Under the pieces are notes generated by a model, which was not told where the DNA came from, did not search any database, and worked only from the letters and a program-made list of their open reading frames with translations. From NCBI GenBank assembly GCA_900545755.1, contig URAG01000001.1, forward strand, positions 7,136 to 71,135: DNA of 64,000 nt, given 5' to 3'. Position numbers and translations under genes: made by a program. This stretch comes from an uncultured Cloacibacillus sp. Lineage in GTDB: Bacteria > Synergistota > Synergistia > Synergistales > Synergistaceae. Of the stretch, positions 1 to 9,304 are shown piece by piece. The first letter of the stretch is position 1. Each line of letters starts with the position of its first letter.

Positions 1-1227
<1,227 letters not shown>

Positions 1228-1333
1228 CTATCGTTGCTACATATACGCGCAACGCGAGGCTGCGCCAGTTTCCTATTCTATCACTTTACGCGCGCCTTTT
1301 GAACTTCCGCGGCACGCTCCGGCTCGTCCGCAC

Positions 1334-1361
1334 TTGACTTTTCGGCCGATGCCGCTATTAT
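1334..1361 (+). promoter_or_regulatory. sigma70-type promoter for the TrpR-like/SDR pair
   Basis: TTGACT at 1334-1339 and TATTAT at 1356-1361 are separated by 16 nt, about 55 nt upstream of the regulator start at 1416. The rest of the 1174-1415 gap shows no gene. Confidence 0.55.
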
Positions 1362-1415
1362 TTTAATATAGTCGCGAACTAAAGCACTGAACAAAAACAG
1401 ACCGGAGGCACAGCC

Positions 1416-1748
1416 ATGTCAAACCAGTGGAAAGACGATTTTACCGACCAGCTATGCGACGCGATCGTCGCCATCACCGACAGAGACGAAGCATACCGCT
1501 TTCTCGAAGATTTAGCAACCTTCTCCGAAATTAAAGCCTTCTCGCAGCGTTTGCAGGTTGCTGGACTTCTCATAAAAGGCTTCTCGTATCCGCAGATAGT
1601 GCAGGCGACGGGAGCTAGCACGGCGACGATAAGCCGCGTCAAGAAGTTCGTAGAGTACGGCACGGACGGCTACCGCGACGTGCTGCGCAAGCTCGAGAGC
1701 AAAGCCGCGGAAGGGGCCGCGCCTAAAAAGAAAAGCGTGAAAAAGTAA
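1416..1748 (+). CDS. YerC/YecD-type TrpR-related DNA-binding protein
   Basis: Small (110 aa) cytoplasmic helix-turn-helix protein of the TrpR superfamily, YerC/YecD branch. The typical N-terminal segment (LCDAIVAITDRDEAYRFLED, residues 13-32) is followed by an all-helical repressor fold with the HTH SYPQIVQATGASTATISRV at about 57-75. A basic tail (KKKSVKK) ends the protein. Members of this branch are not known to bind tryptophan and their regulons are mostly unknown. The stop codon overlaps the next gene's ATG by one base (TAATG), so the two are translationally coupled. Family assignment is strong; the target is unknown. Confidence 0.85.
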   Translation: MSNQWKDDFTDQLCDAIVAITDRDEAYRFLEDLATFSEIKAFSQRLQVAGLLIKGFSYPQIVQATGASTATISRVKKFVEYGTDGYRDVLRKLESKAAEGAAPKKKSVKK

Positions 1749-2272
1749 TGCACTGCGTTTTCTTCCCGCTCGCGCACGGCGGGCCGCTACCAGCCGGGAT
1801 GGCGGCGCTGCTCTGCGGGTCGTCGGTCTGGCTGACGGCGCGCTCCGAGGACGAAATTTCGCGCCTTTCCGAAACTCTGCCGCATGACGCTGAATTTGCA
1901 GGCGGCACAGTCGCCGGCGGGGCCGCGCTCGCCGACATCGCGCCCGCCGCAGTGGCGTGCGCAGAGGCGCTCGGCGGCATAGACGCCGTAGTTTACGCTC
2001 CGGCGCTTTCGTCTAAAGAGCCGCTCTTCCTTGACATTTCTCCCGAGGATTTCACGGCGCACGCCGCGGCGCTTAACGCTTTCTTTGAAATCTGCAAATG
2101 CGCCCTGCCATACATGATGGGACGTGAAGCCCCCGTCGTCGCCGTGCGGCTGCCCGCCGCGCCCGCGAACCTCACGGAGCGAATGTACCGCGCCGCTATG
2201 GAGTCGATGCTCGGCGACTTGGCCGCGGAGCTCGGCGCGTGGGGCGTGTCTGTCGAGAAGTTTTACGATTAA
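1748..2272 (+). CDS. degenerate short-chain dehydrogenase-like protein
   Basis: 174-aa protein with the outline of an SDR Rossmann fold but without its working parts. The usual glycine-rich TGxxxGxG motif is replaced by a short HGGPLPAG. The NNAG strand reads VVYAPALS (81-88). The segment LNAFFEICKCALPYMM (109-124) matches the SDR helix before the catalytic serine. The YxxxK pair reads YRAAM (147-151), so the catalytic lysine is absent. It is also about 70 residues shorter than a normal SDR. It is probably non-enzymatic, perhaps a ligand-binding partner of the coupled TrpR-like protein; that role is speculation. Its TAA stop shares the tetranucleotide TTAA with the stop of the convergent gene. 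Confidence 0.6.
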   Translation: MHCVFFPLAHGGPLPAGMAALLCGSSVWLTARSEDEISRLSETLPHDAEFAGGTVAGGAALADIAPAAVACAEALGGIDAVVYAPALSSKEPLFLDISPEDFTAHAAALNAFFEICKCALPYMMGREAPVVAVRLPAAPANLTERMYRAAMESMLGDLAAELGAWGVSVEKFYD

Positions 2273-2718
2273 AGGAATTTTTTTGATTCGGCGGCCTCGG
2301 CCCCTCGCAGCAGTATCGCGTAGGCGGCGAGGTCGTCGACGTTTCTCGGCGGCGTGCGCAGCGACGTCGGCACAAGCCTCATAAGGCCGCGCGGCGCGTG
2401 CAGCCGCCAGTATATTTCCCGCGCTTCGAGCGTCGTGCCGTATTCCTCGACGACTTTGTACGGAAACGGCAGGGCGGCGCGGAATTCCGCGGACGAGGTG
2501 CCGCCGCCTACGTAGACGGCTTCGGGCGCGCCTTCCGGCAACTCCTCCGCGCTTCCCTCGCGCCGCCATTCGGCGAGCGTCTCCCATTTTCCGTTCTCGA
2601 TTGCTTCAATCAGGATTTCCTTCTTATCGGAGGGGATAATCGCCGAAAAGAGCAGCCGCCCGCTCTCGGCGAGCGCGAAGCCCGTTTTCCAACGTCCAGG
2701 GTCAATTCCCGCGATCAT
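2269..2718 (-). CDS. RuvX/YqgF-like RNase H-fold nuclease
   Basis: 149-aa protein resembling the RuvX/YqgF family of RNase H-fold nucleases (pre-16S rRNA processing or Holliday-junction resolution). It opens with IAGIDPGRWKTGFALAES, placing the first catalytic Asp at residue 6. VVEE at 89-92 supplies the acidic residue of the fourth strand, and NVDDLAAYAIL (127-137) matches the conserved last motif (DxxAAxxIL). Sequence between motifs is divergent, so this may be a paralogue rather than the essential YqgF. It overlaps the end of the upstream acyltransferase gene by 17 nt. Confidence 0.6.
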   Translation of the reverse strand: MIAGIDPGRWKTGFALAESGRLLFSAIIPSDKKEILIEAIENGKWETLAEWRREGSAEELPEGAPEAVYVGGGTSSAEFRAALPFPYKVVEEYGTTLEAREIYWRLHAPRGLMRLVPTSLRTPPRNVDDLAAYAILLRGAEAAESKKFL

Positions 2719-3607
2719 CGAAAATTCCGCGCTCGACTGACTCCCAGCGCGGGTACATCCACATCCATTGCTCAGGGTGGGCCTTTATGCCCTCGGATAT
2801 AACAGCGTTGAGGTCGTCGGTGCTAGTCTGGATGTTCTTGCCGAAGGGTTCGCCGTCGCGTCCTTTCATAGGCGGGTAAAATTTCATCGAGAAGGTCACA
2901 CCGTCAGGGTTGCGCACACATATACCGGGAATTACGTCGCAGCCGAGCTTGGCCGCAAGTTTCGCGGGGCCGACCGGCGTGCTTGCAGGAGAACCGAGGA
3001 AGGGCGAGACGACGCCCGCCTCCTTCGCGTCCTGGTCTACGGGGACGGCGATGACTTCGCCGCGCTGGAGCGCCTTTATCATCGCTTTCAGGTCGTTAGC
3101 CTTGCCTAGCGCCTTCGCGCCGCCAGCGCGGCGCAGATCCTTTATCAGCTCGGTTATCCGTTCGTCACGCTGATCCGCGCCGAGCGAATTTATCGGTAGG
3201 CCGTGGTGTGCGAGCCAGCAGGCGGAATATTCCCAGTTGCCTATGTGCGCCGTCGCAAGCATCGCGCCGCGCCCGGACTTCACCGCGTCGAAGAGGTACT
3301 CGTGGCCTTCGCTGCTGACGAGCGAATCTATCTTATCCGCCATAAGCGGCATACGCGCGAACTCCGCGGCGGCGCGGCCGAAATGCTCGTAAGCGCCGCG
3401 CACTATCTCCTCGGCGCGCGCGTGTGGAACTCCAAGTATCTTCATGCAGCGTTCGACGGCCTCTGCGACTTTTTTACGCGAGAAGCGCGCGACGAGGGCG
3501 CCGAGCTTTCCCCCGAACGCAACGGCGCGCTCGTGCTCCATGCGGCAGCAGAGCGCGCGGAACATATTCAGAGAATGCCATATAAGAGGCTGACTGTTTT
3601 CCGGCAT
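2702..3607 (-). CDS. LpxL/HtrB-family lipid A acyltransferase
   Basis: 301-aa lysophospholipid acyltransferase-family protein of the LpxL/HtrB type, which adds secondary acyl chains to Kdo-lipid A at the inner membrane. The HX4E catalytic motif is HIGNWE at 121-126. VPVDQDAKEAGVVSPFLGSP further on matches the family's second block. Its presence argues for an outer membrane. Start at 3607 is preceded by GAGGGGAG. It overlaps the RuvX-like gene and probably forms an operon with it. Which lipid A position is acylated cannot be told. Confidence 0.82.
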   Translation of the reverse strand: MPENSQPLIWHSLNMFRALCCRMEHERAVAFGGKLGALVARFSRKKVAEAVERCMKILGVPHARAEEIVRGAYEHFGRAAAEFARMPLMADKIDSLVSSEGHEYLFDAVKSGRGAMLATAHIGNWEYSACWLAHHGLPINSLGADQRDERITELIKDLRRAGGAKALGKANDLKAMIKALQRGEVIAVPVDQDAKEAGVVSPFLGSPASTPVGPAKLAAKLGCDVIPGICVRNPDGVTFSMKFYPPMKGRDGEPFGKNIQTSTDDLNAVISEGIKAHPEQWMWMYPRWESVERGIFDDRGN

Positions 3608-3689
3608 GAGAACTCCCCTCAGGCTGCGCGGACGTTCCGCGCCAGCATCATATATCTAAGATTATACTATACACAGGCAGAAGGCACAG

Positions 3690-3720
3690 AAAAAGCGCGG
3701 CCCCGCAGAGGGCGCCGCGC
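3690..3720 (-). terminator. terminator after the TRAP permease gene
   Basis: On the minus strand a GC-rich stem (GCGCGGC pairing with GCCGCGC, arms 3714-3720 and 3695-3701) is followed by five T. It lies just past the permease stop at 3747. Confidence 0.75.
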
Positions 3721-3746
3721 CGGTTTGTTTTCGCCGCGCAGTAAAT

Positions 3747-5705
3747 TTAGGCGGCGACGCTGTTTTTCGTTTTCCTGAAATAAAGTATGAAGAGCACGAT
3801 TCCGACGATCGCCGCGACGCTCGCCAGAATGTTGTAGTGTATGGCGATGATCGCAATCATACCGAAAGCGACGCGCTCCCACTTCCGCAGGTTCCTGTAA
3901 TACCAACCTTCAAAAGCCCCCGCGAGAGCTATAACTCCGAGCACGGCGGATACGACGAGCACAGCAAGCTCGACGGGTTGAACGTCCTGGAGCAGCAGCA
4001 TCGGGTTGTAGACGAAGCAATAGGGCAGCAGATACGACGCAAGCGCTATCTTCGTCGCCGCGAAGCCAGTCTTGGCCGGGCTCGCTCCAGCTATGCCGGC
4101 GCCCGTGAAGGCCGCGAGGCAGACGGGCGGCGTTAGGTCGGCCATGATGCCGAAGTAGAAGACGAAAAGGTGCGCCGAGAGCGGCAGCACGTCCATGCCG
4201 ATGAGCGCCGGAGCGATTATCGTGCTGCACACGATGTAGTTCGCCGTCGTCGGCAACCCCATGCCGAGGACTAGGCAGGCGACCATAGCCATGATGAGGG
4301 TCAGCAGCAGGTTGCCTCCCGAAATCTCTATGATGTTGTTCGATATCGTAAGGCCGAGCGACGTCAGCGACGAGGTCCCGACGATGAAGCCGACGAGCGC
4401 GCAGGCGAGGGCGACCCCGAGAGCGCCGCGCGCTCCTTCTACGAGCGCATCAAGGATATCTTTCGGCGACATGCGCGTGTTCTTTTTGAGCGCGCTTATG
4501 AATATCACGGAGACGACGCCGATGAAGCCCGCGCGCAGCGGCGTATATTTCATTAGCAGCGTGACGACTATGACGACGACGGGTATCAGAAGGTGGCCGT
4601 CGCGCTTCATTACCTCGCGCGCGTCAGGTAGGTCTTCTTTTCGGATTCCTTCTAGTCCGTCGCGGCGCGCGCGCACGTGTACGTTCGTGAATATCGCCGT
4701 GTAGTAGATAAGCGCGGGGATAACGGCGGCCGCGGCTATCGAAAGATACGGAATGTTGAGGAACTCGCTCATGATGAAGGCACCGGCCCCCATAATGGGC
4801 GGCATCAGCTGGCCTCCGGTCGAGGCGCAGGCCTCGACAGCGCCGGCGTAATGCGGCGCGTAGCCGACCTTTTTCATCAACGGTATCGTGAATGTCCCCG
4901 TCGTAGCGACGTTCGCTACCGATGAACCGTTTATCGTACCCAGCAGTCCCGATGCGACAACCGCGACCTTGGCGGGGCCGCCCGGGCGGCTGCCAGCAAG
5001 CGCAAGCGCTAGTTCGTTGAAGAGTTTAGCGCCACCGCTCTTGCTGAGGAATGCTCCGAAAATTATGAAAACTATGACGAAGGTCGCAGAGACGCCGAGC
5101 GCGAGGCCGAATATGCCCTCAGAGGTAAGGTACATGTGCTGTATTATCCTGTTCAGCGAATATCCGCGAATCTGGAACATTCCCGGCACGTAGTTCCCGA
5201 AGTAGCAGTAAAGCAGAAAAAGCACGCTGAGGCACGGAAGCACGTTGCCGACTACGCGGCGGCCCGCCTCCACGACGAGCACTATCGCCGCAATGCCTAG
5301 GTAAATTTCATATTCCATCGGCTCAGCCCCGCGCCGCGCTATATCGTTGAAGAACACAGCTATGTATCCTACAACGCAGGCCGAGGCCGCTGCGAGCAGC
5401 CAGTCGTACCACGGCGCGCTCACCCTCGACGACTTCCGCGTCCCAGGATAGAGCACATAGACGGCGACGATTGCGAAGGTCAGATGAACCGCGCGCTGAA
5501 TTGTTATCGGTATTGTGGCGACGCCGGCGGTGTAAAGGTGAAACAGCGACATCGCAGCAAGCCAGCACGTTATGAAAACGCCCTGCCAGCCGAAGAGTTT
5601 CCTGTAACGGCTCTCCTGGTCGTACTTTTCAACCAGGCTATGGACCTCCGCTGCGTCCATGCTCACGTTGTCGAGCAGGGAGGCGGAGTTTTTCTTTTCT
5701 TCCAT
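3747..5705 (-). CDS. TRAP transporter fused permease (4TM-12TM)
   Basis: 652-aa inner-membrane permease of the TAXI-associated TRAP family, in which the small (DctQ-like) and large (DctM-like) subunits are fused. The first ~190 residues contain the 4TM-like part, and the remainder has the DctM repeats, including GLLGTINGSSVANVATTGTF and the conserved GMGLPTTANYIVCSTIIAPAL. Such systems import dicarboxylates or amino acids with Na+ or H+. It lies 54 nt downstream of a TAXI binding-protein gene in the same direction, so the two form an operon. Start at 5705 has AGGAGG about 10 nt upstream. Substrate is unknown. Confidence 0.93.
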   Translation of the reverse strand: MEEKKNSASLLDNVSMDAAEVHSLVEKYDQESRYRKLFGWQGVFITCWLAAMSLFHLYTAGVATIPITIQRAVHLTFAIVAVYVLYPGTRKSSRVSAPWYDWLLAAASACVVGYIAVFFNDIARRGAEPMEYEIYLGIAAIVLVVEAGRRVVGNVLPCLSVLFLLYCYFGNYVPGMFQIRGYSLNRIIQHMYLTSEGIFGLALGVSATFVIVFIIFGAFLSKSGGAKLFNELALALAGSRPGGPAKVAVVASGLLGTINGSSVANVATTGTFTIPLMKKVGYAPHYAGAVEACASTGGQLMPPIMGAGAFIMSEFLNIPYLSIAAAAVIPALIYYTAIFTNVHVRARRDGLEGIRKEDLPDAREVMKRDGHLLIPVVVIVVTLLMKYTPLRAGFIGVVSVIFISALKKNTRMSPKDILDALVEGARGALGVALACALVGFIVGTSSLTSLGLTISNNIIEISGGNLLLTLIMAMVACLVLGMGLPTTANYIVCSTIIAPALIGMDVLPLSAHLFVFYFGIMADLTPPVCLAAFTGAGIAGASPAKTGFAATKIALASYLLPYCFVYNPMLLLQDVQPVELAVLVVSAVLGVIALAGAFEGWYYRNLRKWERVAFGMIAIIAIHYNILASVAAIVGIVLFILYFRKTKNSVAA

Positions 5706-5759
5706 AAAGTCATATCCTCCTAAAAGCCTTCGGCGCTGCGTTCCGTTTCGCGCCTGACG

Positions 5760-6707
5760 CTACTTAGCGCTTCCAGCCTCTTCGTAATATCTCTGCGCTC
5801 CATCGTGGAGCGGTATCTGAATGATGCCGAGATTCTCCCGCGACATAGACGACAGCCTCGGCGATACGTTAAGAATATCGCTCTTCCGCTCGTACAGCGC
5901 TTTAGTCATCAGGTATGCCGTCTCATCGTCAAGCTTGTCGCTGGCGACTAAGACGTTCCAACTCGCCATCGACTTTACAGGCTTTTCCTGCCCCTTGTAA
6001 GTATCAGCCGGTATTTCGAAAGGCAGATAATAAGGCAGCCGCTTACAAAGTGAATCTACAACCTCCGGTTCGAAATCTATCAGGTCGGCGGTTCCTACAG
6101 TCGTTATCTCGACGATTCCTGCGATGCCGAGCGCTCCAACGACGAGCCCCGCGTCTATCTGCTTGTCGGAGAATGCGGCCGCCGTTTCAGAAAGGCCGAG
6201 ATTCTCCGCGCGTATGTCCTTGTCCGGGTCGATGCCGTTCGCCAGCAGAAGCGTTCGGACCGTTATCTCTGTTCCGCTGCCGACCGCGCCGACGGAGACG
6301 CGCTTGCCTTTCAGATCTTTAATGCTTTTTATGCCGCTGCCCTTGGCGACCATGAAATGTATCGGTTCAGCGTAAAGAGGCGCGATCGCGCGCAGCTCCT
6401 TCATAGGCTTGCCCTCGAACATGCCCTTGCCGTCGTAGGCGAAATAATAAAGCCCGTCCGCAAAAATCACCTCAGCCTCGCCCTTCGACAGCAGCGAAAG
6501 ATTCTGCGCCGTTCCGCCCGTTGACTGCGCATTCGCGCGCATGTCAGGGATCGTGTCGTTCCACACCTTCGCCATCGCCGCGCCAACGGGATAATAAGTT
6601 CCACCGGTGGAACCGGTCGCTATGTTGACGAAGGTCACAGCCTCCGACGAGGCCGCGCATACGCAAAGCGCTGCGGCCGCCAATACCGCTCCGACAAAAT
6701 TTTTCAT
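5760..6707 (-). CDS. TAXI-family TRAP solute-binding protein (copy 1)
   Basis: 315-aa periplasmic substrate-binding protein. A signal peptide (MKNFVGAVLAAAALCVCAASSEA) is followed by the TAXI-family ligand block GSTGGTYYPVGAAMAKVW and by GKRVSVGAVGSGTEITVRTLL. The start at 6707 is chosen over an upstream alternative because AGGAGG sits 9 nt before it. It is transcribed immediately before the fused permease and presumably feeds it. It is clearly homologous over its whole length to the second TAXI protein at 6943-7896. Ligand unknown; glutamate or a dicarboxylate would be usual. Confidence 0.93.
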   Translation of the reverse strand: MKNFVGAVLAAAALCVCAASSEAVTFVNIATGSTGGTYYPVGAAMAKVWNDTIPDMRANAQSTGGTAQNLSLLSKGEAEVIFADGLYYFAYDGKGMFEGKPMKELRAIAPLYAEPIHFMVAKGSGIKSIKDLKGKRVSVGAVGSGTEITVRTLLLANGIDPDKDIRAENLGLSETAAAFSDKQIDAGLVVGALGIAGIVEITTVGTADLIDFEPEVVDSLCKRLPYYLPFEIPADTYKGQEKPVKSMASWNVLVASDKLDDETAYLMTKALYERKSDILNVSPRLSSMSRENLGIIQIPLHDGAQRYYEEAGSAK

Positions 6708-6752
6708 ATTACTACACCCTCCTGCTCTCAATTTTCAAGCTTCCCATCATAA

Positions 6753-6767
6753 TGTGAAATTTTCACA
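6753..6767. promoter_or_regulatory. palindromic operator candidate upstream of the TAXI copy 1 gene
   Basis: TGTGAAATTTTCACA is a perfect 7-bp inverted repeat around one central base, 46 nt upstream of the TAXI copy 1 start. The 11 bases TGTGAAATTTT recur at 6856-6866 in the same gap. The arms resemble CRP/FNR-type half-sites (TGTGA and TCACA), but the spacer is 5 rather than 6 nt. The regulator is unknown. Confidence 0.4.
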
Positions 6768-6891
6768 ATAGATTCGTTCCACTTGCAATGAAATGAGAGT
6801 ACTATAACATCAAGCGGGTGTATATAGTTCTAGAGTCACATTTGTTCAGACAGATTGTGAAATTTTTATATTATTAGGTCGTTTCGTAAAC

Positions 6892-6920
6892 GCGGCCGGC
6901 CTCGCATCGAAGCCGGCCGC
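6892..6920 (-). terminator. GC-rich hairpin after the TAXI copy 2 gene
   Basis: GCGGCCGGC (6892-6900) pairs with GCCGGCCGC (6912-6920) just past the stop of the second TAXI gene. There is no proper T-run, so it may stabilise the mRNA or terminate weakly. Confidence 0.4.
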
Positions 6921-6942
6921 GCATATACCGCGCCTGTAAAGG

Positions 6943-7896
6943 TTATTTGATTGCGCCGATTTCCTTATAATACTTCTCCGCGCCGGGATGGAGCGGTATT
7001 TTGATGTCGCCTACGTACTTGGGGTCCATTTCCGACATTCTAGCGCTGATGACTACAAGGTCGGCCTTGTGGTCGAAGAGCGCCTTCGTCATGAGATAGA
7101 CGGTGTCCTCCGAGAGATTCTCATGGACGGCGAGGATGTTCGGGCTGCAGAATGTCTTGACGTCGCGAGTCTGCCCCTTGTAGCTGTCCTTCGGTATCGT
7201 GAGCGGCGCGTAGTACGGCGTTATCTCTATCATCTTCGCGACTACGTCGTCGGGAATATCTATCAGGTCTACGATGCCGAGAGTCATCGGCTCGACGACG
7301 CTCGCTATACCGATGGCGCCGACCGTGACCGCAGCGTCGATCTGCTTGTCCTGGAGAGCAGCGACGGATTCGCTGTGGCCGAGGTACTCTTTTTTGATTC
7401 CGGCGGGGTCGATGCCGGCGCACTTGAAGAGGTTCTCCGCTGTCAGCTCTACGCTGCCGCCGACCGCTCCGACCGACACGCGCTTGCCAGCGAGGTCGGC
7501 TAGCGTCTTGATGCCGCTGTCCTTATGCGCGACGATGTGGATCGCCTCGGGATAAAGCGGGACCATAGCGCGCATAAAGGTCTTCGCCTGTCCGGCGTAA
7601 CTGTCGCGTCCGTTGTAGGCGTCGTAGTGAAGTCCGTCGGCGAATATGACCTGCGCTTCGCCGGATTCCATGAGCTGGATGTTGTTGCGCGTGCCGCCGC
7701 TCGCCTGGGCGTTGGCCTTCATGTCCTTCACGTTGTCGCTCCATATTTTGGCTATTCCGGCGCCGACTGGGTAATACGTCCCTCCGGTCGGACCCGTTCC
7801 AATGGTGACGAACTCGACGGCTTCAGCCGCTACGGCGGCGGAGGCGACGGCGACGGCCGCCGCTACTGCGAAAAATTTTCTGAATGACTTATTCAT
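6943..7896 (-). CDS. TAXI-family TRAP solute-binding protein (copy 2)
   Basis: 317-aa periplasmic binding protein with a signal peptide (cleavage probably after AAEA near residue 25) and the TAXI block GPTGGTYYPVGAGIAKIW, then GKRVSVGAVGGSVELTAENL. It is strongly similar to the neighbouring copy 1 but has no permease gene of its own. It either shares the single fused permease, giving the transporter two specificities, or works with one elsewhere. It is separated from copy 1 by a 200-nt gap with a hairpin and an operator-like palindrome, so expression is probably independent. SD AGGAGG precedes ATG at 7896. Confidence 0.93.
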   Translation of the reverse strand: MNKSFRKFFAVAAAVAVASAAVAAEAVEFVTIGTGPTGGTYYPVGAGIAKIWSDNVKDMKANAQASGGTRNNIQLMESGEAQVIFADGLHYDAYNGRDSYAGQAKTFMRAMVPLYPEAIHIVAHKDSGIKTLADLAGKRVSVGAVGGSVELTAENLFKCAGIDPAGIKKEYLGHSESVAALQDKQIDAAVTVGAIGIASVVEPMTLGIVDLIDIPDDVVAKMIEITPYYAPLTIPKDSYKGQTRDVKTFCSPNILAVHENLSEDTVYLMTKALFDHKADLVVISARMSEMDPKYVGDIKIPLHPGAEKYYKEIGAIK

Positions 7897-8287
7897 AACG
7901 TTCCTCCTGTTGTCTCAAGACATAATAAAATTGCTGACGAAAGTGGACACGCGCCGCACAGCGCGAGAAAACGTTCTTGCGTCTGTCTGAGAGCAGGAGC
8001 CGGGAATGCGGTTGCTTAGGGTCGCTTAGAGATGAAAAAGGGGCGAGGCGCAGCTTCCATCCCCCAACGCCGCTCTCTCGGAACGCACGCCGTGCGCAGA
8101 AACCCGACAAACGCGTCAGAGATGTAACGGAAGCATAGCCTCACCGCCTTTCTTCAAAAGAAAAGAACCGTCAAATTACTTTGTACAGATTAGCACCCTA
8201 TGTCATGCAAGGTCTATATTCAAAGTTACAAATAAGTTACGTAATCAGCCGCCGCGCCTCTTCCGGGCAAGCAAGCGTATTCAGGCA
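7897..8287. other. 390-nt gap without a gene
   Basis: Between TAXI copy 2 and the HNH gene I see only the SD and presumed promoter region of the TAXI gene on the minus strand near 7897-7960. Short open frames here lack an SD and any recognisable family. Confidence 0.5.
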
Positions 8288-9166
8288 CTACGGGCGGTAT
8301 TTTACGTCGATACTTTCCAGATCACGGCTGCCCGTGAGTCTGCCTTCCGTCATCCGGTGGTGTTTCTCGCAGAGCCAGAGGCCGTTCGTCAGTTTGTCGC
8401 TTCCGCCCTTGCTGTGCGGCTTGATGTGCGCGGCCTGCACGACGCCGCTGCATTCCGCGTCGAGTATCTCCTCCGGAAGCCCCTAAATTGAGCGGAATTC
8501 GCACTTGCGTTCTACCTTCTGCATACTGCGGTAGAGCGAAGCGTCGCTTTTAAACAGCGGCTTGCTGGGATAAAGCCACATGAATAAGTCCCATGTTTTA
8601 TCAATAATGTCCGGGATGTCCCGCAGACGGGGCCGCCATGCGAGCTCGAGGTAAAAAGTGTTTCCCAAATTGTGCTGGCTGGAATTTTTGCTTGAGAGTA
8701 TTGTTTTTGCAAAGCCGTATTTTTCTTCAACTGCGTCTACTTCTTTAAGAAAACTATTTATATCCTTGTTATCGATAACGAATGTTTCTTTGTTTTTTCT
8801 CTGCTTATCATATAAAACATATTGCAGATAATGGGAGCGTTTTCTGTACTGTGCAGTCTCCTCCAGCATGTTTCTGAACGTTGCGTAATCGAAGTTCTGC
8901 TGAAAAAACGAAAACATGATAGGCGAATGTACCATGATGAATTGCAAATCGTTGGCTCCCAGCGTCGTCACGCCTTTGTTAATACAATAGCCTGTGCGGT
9001 AGCCCACCTGGCGGTCCCTGTCGGCTTTCTGGAAATAAGAAAAAGAGTTGTCGAGTATAAAATATGTTTCTTCGTTCTTTACCTGCCTGACACAGGCTTC
9101 GCGTCCAAGTTTCTGAGAGACAGCGTCAAACAAACATTCGACCTCTCTGGGGAATTTTTTGTCCAT
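8288..9166 (-). pseudogene. HNH endonuclease gene interrupted by an in-frame TAG
   Basis: One continuous reading frame of 292 codons broken only by TAG at 8483-8485 (codon 228). Before it lie 227 residues that I do not recognise, with AT-richer codons than the flanking genes; the frame starts at ATG 9166 with AAGGAG upstream. After it, still in frame, are 64 residues with an HNH nuclease core: ECSGVVQAAHIKPHSKGG, then NGLWLCEKHHRMTEGRL. The order of blocks (K-C-E-F, L-P-E-E-I, AHIKPHSKGG, LCEKHH) looks like one HNH restriction-type nuclease. A premature stop removes the whole catalytic domain. Sequencing error or readthrough are the alternatives. No methyltransferase partner is visible. Confidence 0.7.
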
Positions 9167-9304
9167 CTGCTCTTACTCCTTTTCTGGCTTTTCGTGTACG
9201 CGCCGTTTCCATCCGAGCAGCTTCGTTTTTTACGCGGCGTTCCCTGCACTCTGCGTATCTGAACGTCAGGCTTTGGCAGGAAACGCCGCTTTCGTTGCCA
9301 GAAA

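Noticed and set aside
1787-2587. Arginine-rich minus-strand frame of about 266 codons
   Set aside because: It spans two genes on both strands and its composition is typical of out-of-frame GC-rich DNA.
6753-6767. Canonical CRP site
   Set aside because: Arms TGTGA and TCACA are present but the spacer is 5 nt, not 6, so it is only called a palindromic operator candidate.
8483-8485. Pyrrolysine or other recoding of the TAG in the HNH gene
   Set aside because: No pyl genes, suppressor tRNA or recoding structure are visible here; a premature stop or base error is simpler. The interruption itself is kept as a finding.
9167-9304. Coding remnant upstream of the HNH gene
   Set aside because: The frames here yield only basic low-complexity peptides; I could not match them to a methyltransferase or other partner.
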